Counted from the stretch's first letter, positions 15,452-25,586 are shown. The stretch: DNA of 30,532 bases from Planctomycetota bacterium (GCA_021799715.1 JAJYZY010000009.1:1-30532), one strand, 5' to 3'. The notes: generated by a model from the letters alone, not told the origin. A program made the numbers and translations.

Positions 15452-18052
15452 ATGGAAGAAAATATGGCTCAGGCAAAACAGGTAACGCGGCGTCAGGTGC
15501 TGCAGGTGGCGGCGGGGGCCGGTGTGGTGTTGGCCTTATCCGGTTGCAGTACACCCGGTGAACAGCAGGCCACAACCGCCCCGGCAGAAATTCCCGCCCC
15601 TTCCATGGCGGTCGATTTAACTGGTGATACATGGACCATGCGCGAAGAGGGGCAATCGGAAAAAATTCCCGCCATTGTACCTGGAGCCACCTACACCGAT
15701 CTGATGCGGGCAAAGAAAATTCCCAACCCCTATTATCGCGAAGACAACGGGAAAGTGCAGTGGGTGGCGGAAAAGAACTGGATATATGAACGCAGCTTTG
15801 ATGTTCCCGCGGAATTGCTTGCCAAGCCGCACGTTGAACTTAAATGTCATGGGCTTGATACTCTGGCAACCATCTGGGTCAACGGCCAGGAAATTGGCCG
15901 CGCCGATAACATGTTCCGCGCCTGGAGTTTTGATGTCAGATCGCAGCTAAAGCCGGGATATAACACCATTCGCATTAAGTTTGACACGCTGACACCCTAT
16001 GTTGAAAAAAATCGCGAAGCATATAAAAAAGAATACGGCATTGATTTAAGTGACGACCGTTGCTGGGTGCGCAAAGCGCCGTATATGTGGGGCTGGGACT
16101 GGTGCCGGGCGGTGCTCACGCAGGGAATTTGGAAACCCATTGAAATTCTGGCCTATGACGCCCGGATCACTGATCTGGGCATTTTACAGCATCATGATGG
16201 TTCCGGTTCGGTGCATCTGGATATTCAAACCAGTGTGGCGGGTGCCAATTCCGACGCTTTGGTGACCGCGCGGGTTTTGTTCGGCAATCATGTGGTGGCT
16301 ACCGCATCCGCCCCGGTGAATAACGGTATTTCAACATGCCATGTGGACATTTCCAATCCGCATCTGTGGTGGCCTAATGGCATGGGAGATCATCCGCTGT
16401 ATGTGGTGGAAGCGCAATTGCATGAATCAGCTGGCAGCGTGGTGGATGTGCTTGCGGCTGGGACAAGCCCGAAGCCGAAGGTTATTGATACGGCGCAACG
16501 CCGCATCGGCCTGCGAAAAATTGATGTCGTTTCACCGAAGGACGGCATGGCGATGCACGTGAAAGTCAACGGCGTGCCCGTGTTTGTAAAAGGCGCGGAC
16601 TGGATTCCCGCGGACAATATTCCAACGCGGGTAACGCCGGAAACCATCCGCTGGTATATGAAAAAGGCCATTGAATGCAACTTCAATTTTATCCGTCTCT
16701 GGGGCGGCGGTTATTATGAGCAGGATGAACTCTTCGATCTGTGTGATGAACTGGGCATCATGCTGCAGTTTGAATTCAAGTTTGCCAATGATACCTATCC
16801 GGTCAATGATAAAAAATGGATGGCCAATCTGCAGACGGAGCTTGATCAGCAGGTGCTGCGGTGCCGCAATCACCCATCCATTGTGATCTGGAGCGGTAAT
16901 AATGAAATCCAGGATTTCAAAGGCTATTATCACCTGTTTGGCGATGTGATCGGAGGAACCGTGCGTCGGTTGCTGCCGGGGGCTTTTTATGAAGTTGGCA
17001 GCGGCGCTGCCGGCAGCGGTGATATCCATACCTGGCAGGTATGGCACGCCATGGCACCGTTTGAACAATTCCGCACGGTGGAAGGCTTTGTTACGGAATT
17101 CGGCATGCAGTCTTTCCCGGATCCCATGACCGTTGATTCCTATACCGACGCCGCGGATCGCACGAGCGTGCATTCTCCCGTCATGCGCTACCATGAGTTG
17201 GACGGCAGCGGACACGGCATCGGCATTATCATGCACTATACGAACATGTATTTCGGCAAAACTACGGAGAATTTCGATGAAACGCTTTGGTTGACGCAAA
17301 TTAATCAGGCATACGGAATTCGCTATGGAGTGGAGCACTGGCGGCGCGATATGCCCCGATCCATGGCCGCAACCATCTGGCAATTCAATGACTGCTGGCC
17401 CGGACCGACCTGGTCCATGACCGATTACTATCGCCGATTTAAGGCTATCCAATATCAAAGCAAACATTTTTTTGCGCCCATTCTGGTCAGCGGTATACCT
17501 GATCCAAAAACCGGCAAAGCCGAACTTCACATCACCAGCGATCGCCAGAAGGACGCATCCGGTGAGTTGCGGTGGGTTGTCACCGATGCGGCCGGCGCGG
17601 TTTTGCAGCATGGCGAAATGTCGGTCCACATCCCCGCCCGCACCAGTCGGCTGGCCCATACACTGGATTTGGCGGATATCGTCAGCAGTCATGGGGCGGC
17701 AAATTTGCTGATCTGGCCGGAAGTGCGTGTGGGCAGCCGAACCGTGGCAGACAATGTCCTGTTCTTTGGCCGCCCATTGGAACTGAAACTCAAAAAGCCC
17801 CAGTTGGCGGCGCATATCAGCGGTAGCGGACAACACTATGACCTGCGGATTGACGGCAATGCTCCGGCTTTATGGGCTTTTGTAAATGTGAAAGATACGC
17901 CGGCAACCTATTCGGATAATTTTATTGCGATTCGTCCGGAACGCACGGCGGTGATTCACATTGTGCTTGAAGAGCCAATGGCACCGGCTGATTTCCGCCG
18001 CAAGCTGGAAGTGCGCAGTATTTATGATCTGGCACCGGATATGCGGGCGTAA
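15452..18052 (+). CDS. GH2 beta-mannosidase, Tat-exported lipoprotein
   Basis: This 866-residue exo-glycosidase should release mannose from the non-reducing ends of manno-oligosaccharides. The N-terminus carries a twin-arginine signal with a lipobox (TRRQVLQVAAGAGVVLALSG, then Cys), so it is probably exported folded and anchored by lipid. A GH2 sugar-binding domain follows (WVAEKNWIYERSFDVP; HGLDTLATIWVNGQEIG), then the beta-mannosidase signature YMWGWDWCRAVLTQGIWKP. The TIM barrel has acid/base Glu485 in WSGNNE and nucleophile Glu549 in FVTEFGMQ. AGGGG lies seven to eight bases before the ATG at 15452; an ATG at 15464 with GGAAG upstream is also possible. It is downstream of the GH5 pair and probably completes a mannan pathway. 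Confidence 0.93.
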   Translation: MEENMAQAKQVTRRQVLQVAAGAGVVLALSGCSTPGEQQATTAPAEIPAPSMAVDLTGDTWTMREEGQSEKIPAIVPGATYTDLMRAKKIPNPYYREDNGKVQWVAEKNWIYERSFDVPAELLAKPHVELKCHGLDTLATIWVNGQEIGRADNMFRAWSFDVRSQLKPGYNTIRIKFDTLTPYVEKNREAYKKEYGIDLSDDRCWVRKAPYMWGWDWCRAVLTQGIWKPIEILAYDARITDLGILQHHDGSGSVHLDIQTSVAGANSDALVTARVLFGNHVVATASAPVNNGISTCHVDISNPHLWWPNGMGDHPLYVVEAQLHESAGSVVDVLAAGTSPKPKVIDTAQRRIGLRKIDVVSPKDGMAMHVKVNGVPVFVKGADWIPADNIPTRVTPETIRWYMKKAIECNFNFIRLWGGGYYEQDELFDLCDELGIMLQFEFKFANDTYPVNDKKWMANLQTELDQQVLRCRNHPSIVIWSGNNEIQDFKGYYHLFGDVIGGTVRRLLPGAFYEVGSGAAGSGDIHTWQVWHAMAPFEQFRTVEGFVTEFGMQSFPDPMTVDSYTDAADRTSVHSPVMRYHELDGSGHGIGIIMHYTNMYFGKTTENFDETLWLTQINQAYGIRYGVEHWRRDMPRSMAATIWQFNDCWPGPTWSMTDYYRRFKAIQYQSKHFFAPILVSGIPDPKTGKAELHITSDRQKDASGELRWVVTDAAGAVLQHGEMSVHIPARTSRLAHTLDLADIVSSHGAANLLIWPEVRVGSRTVADNVLFFGRPLELKLKKPQLAAHISGSGQHYDLRIDGNAPALWAFVNVKDTPATYSDNFIAIRPERTAVIHIVLEEPMAPADFRRKLEVRSIYDLAPDMRA

Positions 18053-18174
18053 ATGCCTGCATCGCCTTGTGTTCGCAGCGGTTTTGTCGTTCTGATAATC
18101 GCGTGCACCGCGGCCCGGATGCCGTCGGGAAGTGGATGGTTTGCAAAACAAACAATCCATCGGGCTGTGGTGCG

Positions 18175-20643
18175 TCAGGAATATATTCTGGCCAATAGAA
18201 TTGCGAGAAGTGCGGCCAAAGCAGTCAGCAGCCAGCAGGCATTTACCAGTGAAACGGTTGTGTCGCTTCCGGGGTTCCACCGCGTCGCGTCGTTTTTATT
18301 GGCACGAATGTTGATGGTACCGGGCCACGGGCATTGTTGAATCTCTCCGGTGGCCGGGAAGAATCGGCTGGGCAGCAGGGGTGGGGTAATATAGCCGACT
18401 ATGGCACGGCCATTCGGTTCTCCCTGCCCGGCTTTCCGCCAGACAACACCCGAAAAGACGCGAACGCGCGCGGGCAATCGGGCGCGATATTGCCCCGGTG
18501 CGATCTGCGATAGTGCGATGGTTAAATGTTTTCCCCGTGGCTGAATTGTCGTGATCCACAAACGCCGCTGGTTAAGAAATAGGCCGTTGTCATTTGCCCG
18601 GACCAGAACATCCCACCGGTGCTTGCGGCGCTTCGCGCTGATGTAATAGTGGTGATCGCCGGTGGGAGCTTGAACCATATTCAGCATGGTGGTGCGCAGA
18701 GTCTCCGCTGCCGCTGACGAATCCGAAAAACAAATTGCCGCAACTTTCCCAAGACCGCGCCGCCATATAGCGGCCAACGGGTGTTGACCGCTGCGGGCCA
18801 GCAATGTGCTGCCAGCCTTACGATACACGCGATCCCACAGTTCCGTACGGCCTTTGAGATTTAACGGTTGGGATATCCATGCCAGCGGCATTGTTGCCGG
18901 TTGCGGTTCCACTTGCCGGGCAACCGCGGCTCGCAAGAGGTGGCTCCACTGGCTGAAGTGTCGCATGGCAAATCGTGTGGCACCGGTTTGGGCCACGAGT
19001 TGCTCGGTTGCGCGGCTGCTGTGGCCCGGCGCAATAACCGCAAAGCGAACATCAAATTGTTTCAACAGCTTCTTCCACGCTGATACATTTAAGTGCGGAA
19101 TTCGGCCGTCGGTGACAACCACCAGCAAAGCTCTTTTTGTCAGCACTTTGTTTAAATCCGGCAGCGCCGAATTGGGTCGAGTTGGGCCATTGGGAACAAT
19201 TGTCGCCAGCAGCTTCGGCAATAATGGGCGAAGGCGCTGCGCCCTGCCATCCGCCAGCAGGCGTGTGCTCCCGGAGAATAATAATACCGTTATGCGGTCT
19301 TTGGGTTTAAGCAAATGCGCCGCTGCGCAAAGCCCATGTGCCGCCAGCGCAAAACGCGTTATACCCGCCGCGGTGCGATTGCCAAGAGACCCGCTGACAT
19401 CCATCAAGAAAATTATGTGCTTCGGCTTGGGGTGCGGCGGCAGACAGGATAGTGGTGAAAGGTTTTCAAGCAGGCTGGGATGTCCGGTTGCACGCCGCGG
19501 CAAACCGTATCCACCAGGACCAAAGGCGTTCCGCGCGCCGGTAATCAGCAGCCCGCCGCCCCAATTGCTTACGTAAGCGGATAAGCTACTCGTGGCACTG
19601 CTGGATAAATCTTGAATTGGAATATCATCCAGAACAATTGCCTGAAAACGCGAAAGTGTATGCAATGATGCGGGAAATTCAGCGGGCGATACCCGTTGCG
19701 TGATCCAATTTGGAATATTTTGCACATTGGCGTTTAATCGGTTTGTGACCACAAGTACATGCGGTATGCCCGTTGAAGAAATTAGAATGCTTGCGCTGTT
19801 GTCGCCCGGCCATAAATCGTCGCTGAGAAGCTCAACACGAATCGTTCGATGGATGGCGATATAGCGGCCGGGCAGGGGGGGAAGCAATACCATTTTCATG
19901 CCGGAATGGGAAAAAGTCAGCGGCGTTTGCGCCAGATTCTGCGATCCAGCCCACTCGATTACCGTCACTTTTGCCGGCCCGGTGGAATGAATCATAACTT
20001 GCAAATATGGGCGAGGCGCGACGGTGCCACCGGAGGAATGCTTGCTGAATCGATGATATCCCACTTTTAAATCCGTGATGCCGACATCCGTTTGATGAGG
20101 AGGGATTATGGTTTCGGCTATCGGAGCCATGGGCATTTTTAATCCATCCGGCAATGCCCAATGCAGCAAGCCTGTGGTAAGTATCCAGCAGGGAGTTGCA
20201 CGTGTGAATTCCAGAAGGTTTTCTGTGGACGCTGCCGTGCGTGGCTTAGCGCGTGGAACCAGATGTCGGGTGGGCAGTTGCCCCGGAAGTAGATCTGACG
20301 CGATAATATGCGCTTGTGCAGCAAAGCCCACGAGTGTCACATGGACATCGGGCCGCAAATGCGCTTTGAGAAATGTTTGCAGCCATTGTCGTTGATGCCA
20401 CGGCGCGGCTACGGCCGCTGGTGATTCATCCAATGCCACGATGATCCGTTTTGCCGTTGTTATAAAATAGATCGTTGGTTGGCTTGCCGCCAACAGTGAA
20501 AACCCCGCCGCCAGCAATGGCAACGCGATGGAATAAATCTTCCATGAAAGAGGCCGTGTTCGGGTTATAACCAGCAAAACCACCGCCATCAGCAGCAGTG
20601 CCGGCAGACCCCAAAGCATGTCAGGATATCGGCATTCCAGCAT
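18175..20643 (-). CDS. VWA-domain membrane protein with GATase1-like domain
   Basis: This 822-residue protein has two N-terminal membrane helices (residues about 11-28 and 37-53) and one at the C-terminus (about 800-820), the BatA-like layout of planctomycete VWA proteins. Residues about 295-385 (HVLVVTNRL; FQAIVLDDIPI; WGGGLLITGARNAFGPGGYG) resemble a glutamine-amidotransferase-like fold. Then comes a von Willebrand A domain with a full MIDAS metal site: Asp415-x-Ser417-x-Ser419 in DVSGS, Thr488, and Asp512 in VTDG. A periplasmic interaction or signalling role is likely but unproven. The start is the ATG at 20643 (MLECRYPDML); a TTG one codon earlier was rejected. It is the last gene of the carotenoid operon, 42 bp after the second desaturase; the reason for that link is not known. 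Confidence 0.85.
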   Translation of the reverse strand: MLECRYPDMLWGLPALLLMAVVLLVITRTRPLSWKIYSIALPLLAAGFSLLAASQPTIYFITTAKRIIVALDESPAAVAAPWHQRQWLQTFLKAHLRPDVHVTLVGFAAQAHIIASDLLPGQLPTRHLVPRAKPRTAASTENLLEFTRATPCWILTTGLLHWALPDGLKMPMAPIAETIIPPHQTDVGITDLKVGYHRFSKHSSGGTVAPRPYLQVMIHSTGPAKVTVIEWAGSQNLAQTPLTFSHSGMKMVLLPPLPGRYIAIHRTIRVELLSDDLWPGDNSASILISSTGIPHVLVVTNRLNANVQNIPNWITQRVSPAEFPASLHTLSRFQAIVLDDIPIQDLSSSATSSLSAYVSNWGGGLLITGARNAFGPGGYGLPRRATGHPSLLENLSPLSCLPPHPKPKHIIFLMDVSGSLGNRTAAGITRFALAAHGLCAAAHLLKPKDRITVLLFSGSTRLLADGRAQRLRPLLPKLLATIVPNGPTRPNSALPDLNKVLTKRALLVVVTDGRIPHLNVSAWKKLLKQFDVRFAVIAPGHSSRATEQLVAQTGATRFAMRHFSQWSHLLRAAVARQVEPQPATMPLAWISQPLNLKGRTELWDRVYRKAGSTLLARSGQHPLAAIWRRGLGKVAAICFSDSSAAAETLRTTMLNMVQAPTGDHHYYISAKRRKHRWDVLVRANDNGLFLNQRRLWITTIQPRGKHLTIALSQIAPGQYRARLPARVRVFSGVVWRKAGQGEPNGRAIVGYITPPLLPSRFFPATGEIQQCPWPGTINIRANKNDATRWNPGSDTTVSLVNACWLLTALAALLAILLARIYS

Positions 20644-20685
20644 CAATACATGGTACCATCATTGACGCCCCGCGGCTTCATTGGA

Positions 20686-22212
20686 TCAAGCTCGCATATC
20701 CGCATCCAAGGCATCGGCCGCGATCCAACCGGACATAAGGGCCATGGGCATGCCGGGGCCGGGATGGGCGGAGCCACCGGCCAAATACAAGCCCTTTACA
20801 TCGCGGCTCCGGTTGGCGGGTTTAAACGCCCCGTTGAATCGGCCATGGCTGGCCAGTCCGTAAATCGCCCCGTTCCATACATGATAGCGATCTCGAATAT
20901 CTTCGGGTGTCAGGGCGCGTTCGGAAATAATGCGCGATTCCAAGTCGTTTAGTCCGGCGGTGCGGGCGAGCTTTTCAAAAATAACGCGGCGGTAATCCGG
21001 GAGCATTTTTTTCCAGTCCTGACCGGGACGAAGATAGGGCGTATGCACCAGAATGTACAACGCTTCACCTCCGGCTGGCGCTACCGACGGATCGCTGGCA
21101 GCCGGTGCGCAGAGATAGCATGTGGGATCTGCGGCGGGAATGCCGCTCTGATAAATATCATGAAATTCCTGCTCCGGATCACGCGAAAATACAAAATCAT
21201 GATGGGCCAGTTGGTCATAACGCTTGCTTAAGCCCAAATACAAAACTACACCCGAGCATGCCGGAACATAATTGCGGCGATTTTCAAATTTCCTCGCGGT
21301 TGCCTCAGGCAGAAGTTCCTTGTGCGTTAGAACCACATCTGAATTGCTGATAACCGCGGAAACCGGAAATTCCCGTCCCTCCGCCGTAACCACTGCCGTC
21401 ACCCTTGTTCCATCCGTGCCGATGCGCGCCACGGGACAACCTGTTTGAAATTCCACGCCCAATTTTCGGGCCAGTTGTTCCAGGGCTTCCGGAACCGCGC
21501 GCGTTCCGCCCCGCGGATACCAGATTCCTTCACTGATCTGCATATCCGCTATGCCCATCAGCACCGCCGGTGACAGCGCCGGAGCCGAGCCTACATATTG
21601 CGTGAAATGGTCCACCATTTGCGCGATGCGCGGCTCATGAATAATGGATCGTACGGTGGCACCCAATGTCCGCCCTAACTTCATATTCATCAGATCGCGC
21701 AAAACGGAAATACGCAGGCTTCCTTTGAAGTCGAACGTATCGCGAATTGAACCGATGGATTTCCAGAAAAAATATGTATCGGATGCGTTGCGCATCAGTT
21801 TGGACTGCCGCAGCATCTCCGCATATTGCGTGTCCGCCGCTTTTCCCGGCGCAAAAGCGTTAATGATGTCGGCCATCCGTTGCGCATCTTCCACCAGGTC
21901 CAGTACGCCGCCGCCGTCAAAAAAGCAGCGCCACTGCGGATCCAGTCGCACGAGATCCAAAGCATCTTCAAGTTTTACGCCGGCTTCGGAAAAAATGCGG
22001 CGCAGCACAAAAGGCATCAGAAGAATCGTCGGTCCCATGTCAAAGCGAAAGCCGGCATCTCTGTGTACCGCGGCTTTTCCGCCCAGCCAGTTATTTTTTT
22101 CAAATAGCGCCACACGGTGTCCGCGGCCCGCCAGCGTACATGCCGCCGCCAGGCCGCCCAGTCCACCGCCGATAATGCCAATGGGATGTGAGCCGGAGTT
22201 TGCGATTACCAT
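20686..22212 (-). CDS. Carotenoid desaturase/oxidase family (CrtI/CrtN/CrtP-like), second copy
   Basis: This 508-residue FAD-dependent oxidoreductase has a dinucleotide-binding start IGIIGGGLGGLAAACTLA (residues 11-28) followed by LFEKNNWLGGKA and RFDMGPTILLMP. The C-terminal flavin motif is GLYLAGGSAHPGPGMPMA. The family desaturates or oxidises phytoene or diapophytoene; paralogues act as desaturase (CrtN) or as terminal methyl oxidase (CrtP), which cannot be told apart by eye. With an aldehyde dehydrogenase and another desaturase in the same operon, a C30 or C40 acid carotenoid is plausible. The ATG at 22212 gives the normal family N-terminus; the GTG-started extension to 22257 was rejected. 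It is 72 bp after the aldehyde dehydrogenase gene. Confidence 0.88.
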   Translation of the reverse strand: MVIANSGSHPIGIIGGGLGGLAAACTLAGRGHRVALFEKNNWLGGKAAVHRDAGFRFDMGPTILLMPFVLRRIFSEAGVKLEDALDLVRLDPQWRCFFDGGGVLDLVEDAQRMADIINAFAPGKAADTQYAEMLRQSKLMRNASDTYFFWKSIGSIRDTFDFKGSLRISVLRDLMNMKLGRTLGATVRSIIHEPRIAQMVDHFTQYVGSAPALSPAVLMGIADMQISEGIWYPRGGTRAVPEALEQLARKLGVEFQTGCPVARIGTDGTRVTAVVTAEGREFPVSAVISNSDVVLTHKELLPEATARKFENRRNYVPACSGVVLYLGLSKRYDQLAHHDFVFSRDPEQEFHDIYQSGIPAADPTCYLCAPAASDPSVAPAGGEALYILVHTPYLRPGQDWKKMLPDYRRVIFEKLARTAGLNDLESRIISERALTPEDIRDRYHVWNGAIYGLASHGRFNGAFKPANRSRDVKGLYLAGGSAHPGPGMPMALMSGWIAADALDADMRA

Positions 22213-22284
22213 TGTATTTATCTGTACCTCAATAAAGAAAATAAACTTGGCGCGCACGCTTCAATCTATTCCACGTCGCGGACA

Positions 22285-23808
22285 TTAAAGCGAGTCATGT
22301 CGGTGATCCCTTGCATTGATTGAACCATCCGCCGGCGCGTTTAGAGAGCCGCCAAAACCCATGAATATGCGCATCAGAGCGGCCAATGCACGCAACCGAA
22401 CCGCCATATCCGCTCCGTGCAGCAGCCGCAGTACCAGCAGCAGTATCTGCTGATCGTGCTGTTCCGGCTTGCGCAGGTGGGGCAGGGTCCGACCGGTGCG
22501 TTCAACGACCGCGTTTGGCCACGTCATGGCCAGCAATCCTTCCGGTCCGCGCGTGGTGCCATTGCCGCTTTCTCCACGGGCGGTAAATGGAACCTCCGGA
22601 TGTGCGGTGGGGGCAATAAGGTCATTAATAACAATACACCCGGCATCCAGCCGACGGGCCAGTGTGCGCGCGGGCACGGGATCGCCAAAAATGGCGGCAC
22701 TGAGGCGAAATGGACAGGCGTTGTAGGAACCTATCGCTTCCAGCATGTCCGCCACCACATGCACGCAGAGAATCGGTGCCATGATGTCCGCGGACATGAT
22801 GGGCATATCCGGCGAAGCGTCCATAAGAATCAACGGGCCGAATATTTTGTCCGCCGATATTTTTCCCACGACTACGCGCGCTCCGCGTCGCAACGCATCG
22901 CTTACCAACGGCATGGCTTTTTCCGCGGCCGCGTCGGATATGGCCGAGAACTTGTAATCTTCAAATCGGCGCAGCAGCAGATGCTCAAATTTTTCCAGCA
23001 TCGATCTAATAATAATAACCCGTCGCGGCGCAATACATGTGGCGCTGCCGTTGAATTCCAAGCCGAATTGCAATAGCGCCACCGCCCGATACAAATCCGC
23101 GCTGGATAATATAAATACCGCATCCGATCCCGACAGCTCCAATATCGCCGGGCGGGGCGGTTTGACCGCCATCGATTTTATTATCGCCTTGCCCGCCTCA
23201 ACCGAGCCGGTCAATACAACCTGATCCACGCCCAGTTTTATCGCATCATGAACCACCTCAACATCTTCCGGCAGCAGATGAATCAGCGTCGGGTCCATGC
23301 CGCTGGTTCGCAGCAGACTGATCAGCGCCATCGCCGCCGGGGTGCCGTCTTTTCCCGGCTTCAACAGCACCGCATTCCCGGCCACCAGCGCCTGAAGCAC
23401 CTGCACGCCCGGTAAAAACAAGGGATAGTTTGATGGCCCCACGATCAGCACCACACCGTGTGGGCGATGATCCACGGTGATGCGAATGCCTGAAAAAAGC
23501 GGCGTGCGAACGCGCGGTCGCAGGATGCGCTCGGCGCGGCGTAATAAAAATCTTGCCGCATTGGCCAGCGGAATAATTTCCGCAGCAATGCTCTGGACGT
23601 TCGTGCGCGCCGGTAAATGGGATAACGCATTGATAAATCGACTGGGGCTGGCGGCCAGACTGCGCCGAAATCGGCCAATGGCGTACAAACGATGTTCTAA
23701 CGTTTGCCGACTCCATTGCATCTGCGAGGCGCGGGCCTGGGCAATGCACAGTTCCAACGATTGCGTGACATTGCGGCGCGATGAAAATGGTTGTTCAACC
23801 GGTTCCAT
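22285..23808 (-). CDS. Aldehyde dehydrogenase, probably for carotenoid aldehyde oxidation
   Basis: This 507-residue NAD(P)-dependent aldehyde dehydrogenase shows the usual landmarks: VGPSNYPLFLPGVQVLQALV with the oxyanion Asn127, GNAVLLKPG with the cofactor Lys150, TGSVEAGKAI for the nucleotide fold, general base Glu224 in LELSGSD, and catalytic Cys258 in FNGSATCIAP. In C30 carotenoid pathways such an enzyme (AldH/CrtNc type) oxidises terminal carotenoid aldehydes to carboxylates; its position between two CrtI-type genes supports that role here. The C-terminal 70 residues are basic and more divergent than in typical members. It starts 15 bp after the stop of the upstream desaturase, consistent with an operon. 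Confidence 0.9.
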   Translation of the reverse strand: MEPVEQPFSSRRNVTQSLELCIAQARASQMQWSRQTLEHRLYAIGRFRRSLAASPSRFINALSHLPARTNVQSIAAEIIPLANAARFLLRRAERILRPRVRTPLFSGIRITVDHRPHGVVLIVGPSNYPLFLPGVQVLQALVAGNAVLLKPGKDGTPAAMALISLLRTSGMDPTLIHLLPEDVEVVHDAIKLGVDQVVLTGSVEAGKAIIKSMAVKPPRPAILELSGSDAVFILSSADLYRAVALLQFGLEFNGSATCIAPRRVIIIRSMLEKFEHLLLRRFEDYKFSAISDAAAEKAMPLVSDALRRGARVVVGKISADKIFGPLILMDASPDMPIMSADIMAPILCVHVVADMLEAIGSYNACPFRLSAAIFGDPVPARTLARRLDAGCIVINDLIAPTAHPEVPFTARGESGNGTTRGPEGLLAMTWPNAVVERTGRTLPHLRKPEQHDQQILLLVLRLLHGADMAVRLRALAALMRIFMGFGGSLNAPADGSINARDHRHDSL

Positions 23809-23823
23809 AAAACACCCATACCC

Positions 23824-25410
23824 TCACGCGGCCACCGAATCCGCATCCAACTTCGCCTTTTTCGATGTATCCATCTTACACTGTTTCATGCTCATTGACG
23901 AAGCGAGTTGATCCCATTGCGATTGTAGGCCCAAATCCTCCAGCAGCAGCCTTGAACTGATGCGGGCTGATTCGTAAATAACCGGCAAACCGCTGCCCGG
24001 GTGCGTGCCGCCGCCAACCAGATAAATCCCGCCGGTTTCTTCAAAACGGTTATGCGGGCGGAAATGCAGCATCTGCCGGAAGTCGTGCGCCAGATTAAAT
24101 GTCGCACCGCGGTAAATCCCCATGCGGTTCTGCCAGTCTTCCGGCGTGACAATTCGTTCGAAGCGAATGCGCGATTCTATATCCCGTATGCCGAAACGCT
24201 CGAGTTGCCGCACCATGCGATCACGGAACGGGACCTTCGCGGATTTCCAGTCAATATTGGCATGTTGATGCGATACCGGAACCAGTAAATACAATGTGCT
24301 GCATCCCGGCGGTGCCAGCGCCGGATCGGTTACGCACGCATTCTGAACGTAAAACGATGGATTTTCTGATAATTGATGGTCCTGTTCGATATCGGATAAA
24401 TTCTTCCGATAATTCCCGGCCAGAAAAATATTATGATGCAGCAATCCGGGATAGTTGCCCTCAATGCCCAGATACATCATAAATGTGGAGCAGGAATAGC
24501 GGGCCTTTTCTATGCGCAGATTAGTCCACCGCCGGCGCAGGCCCTCCGGCACCAGCCGCGGAACGGCATGCGCAAAATCCGCATTAATAACCACCGCATC
24601 CGTTGGATATGTGCTCTGATTGGTGCGCACGGCTCGCACCACATTTCCGTTAAACAGCAACTCCTCAACCGGTTCGCCAAGTTTTATTCGCACGCCCGAT
24701 GCTTCCAGCAGTTCACCCATGCGTTCGCTCACGCGGGCGCAACCGCCCATCGGATGAAACACGCCGTGCTCATATTCCAGAAACGACAAAATGGAGAATA
24801 ATCCCGGACAGCGAAATGGCGACATGCCCAGATATTTGGCCTGAAAACTGAACGCCAGGCGAATCCGTGGATCTCCGAAATATCGTTGCAACTCCCGATC
24901 CAGCGAATTCCATGGTCGCAGCATCGGCAGCAATTTCAGCATGCGCTTATTGACCACGTCCCGCCATCCCAGAAATGGGGATTGCAGACATGGCGCAAAC
25001 GCCGCCAGCTTGTCGCGATTCTCGCTTAGAAATCGCGGCAGATTTTCCGCATCCTTCGGTGCCAGTTGGGCCATTGCCTCCTGCATTTTTGCCACATTGC
25101 CCGTGGCCACAATTTCCCCCTGCCCCTCAAACGTCAGACGATATTGCGGATCCAGCCGCCGCATCGGAACTTCCTGAAATAGATCATGCCCGGCCGCGGC
25201 GAAAATGTCTTTGAGAACTTCGGGATATAGAAAAAATGTCGGCCCGACGTCAAATCGGAATCCGTCGCTTTCAATGGCGCTGGTCCGCCCACCCACACGG
25301 TCCTGACGCTCCAGAATCGTTACATCCAGTCCGGCCTTGGCCAATAACATGGCTGCAGCCAGCCCGCCCGGCCCCGCGCCGACAATCACCACACGCTTTT
25401 GTTTGCTCAT
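23824..25410 (-). CDS. Carotenoid desaturase family (CrtI/CrtN-like), first gene of operon
   Basis: This 528-residue FAD-dependent desaturase has an N-terminal Rossmann motif VVIVGAGPGGLAAAMLLAKA (residues 7-26), then LERQDRVGGRTSAIESDGFR and FDVGPTFFLYPEVLKDIF. The C-terminal flavin signature is GIYLVGGGTHPGSGLPVI. It should introduce conjugated double bonds into phytoene or 4,4'-diapophytoene at the membrane. It leads a minus-strand operon with the aldehyde dehydrogenase and a second desaturase. A GGAGG lies about 12 bases before the ATG, and TACAAT (25446-25441, minus strand) is a candidate -10. The last 30 residues are Lys- and Asp-rich and variable. Confidence 0.9.
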   Translation of the reverse strand: MSKQKRVVIVGAGPGGLAAAMLLAKAGLDVTILERQDRVGGRTSAIESDGFRFDVGPTFFLYPEVLKDIFAAAGHDLFQEVPMRRLDPQYRLTFEGQGEIVATGNVAKMQEAMAQLAPKDAENLPRFLSENRDKLAAFAPCLQSPFLGWRDVVNKRMLKLLPMLRPWNSLDRELQRYFGDPRIRLAFSFQAKYLGMSPFRCPGLFSILSFLEYEHGVFHPMGGCARVSERMGELLEASGVRIKLGEPVEELLFNGNVVRAVRTNQSTYPTDAVVINADFAHAVPRLVPEGLRRRWTNLRIEKARYSCSTFMMYLGIEGNYPGLLHHNIFLAGNYRKNLSDIEQDHQLSENPSFYVQNACVTDPALAPPGCSTLYLLVPVSHQHANIDWKSAKVPFRDRMVRQLERFGIRDIESRIRFERIVTPEDWQNRMGIYRGATFNLAHDFRQMLHFRPHNRFEETGGIYLVGGGTHPGSGLPVIYESARISSRLLLEDLGLQSQWDQLASSMSMKQCKMDTSKKAKLDADSVAA

Positions 25411-25586
25411 AGAGCGACCAAACCTCCACGATGTCGGGGTATTGTAGGCGGGCTTTTTTACCGCGGCTTAAATACCCAATAATTTTCCGCCGCCATGATA
25501 TACGCAACCAACGGTCGCGGAGATGAGCCGCTGGACATGGTGCCGCTTGCCATTATACCTGATTTTTCAGGCGTTGAAGGCGGGCA

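Noticed and set aside
16532..17836. 434-codon minus-strand frame opposite the GH2 gene
   Set aside because: It is a shadow of the beta-mannosidase, whose catalytic motifs are on the plus strand.
18120..18160. Terminator between the GH2 and VWA genes
   Set aside because: The inverted repeat GGATGGTTTG/CAAACAATCC has a mismatched interior and no T tract, so it was not called.
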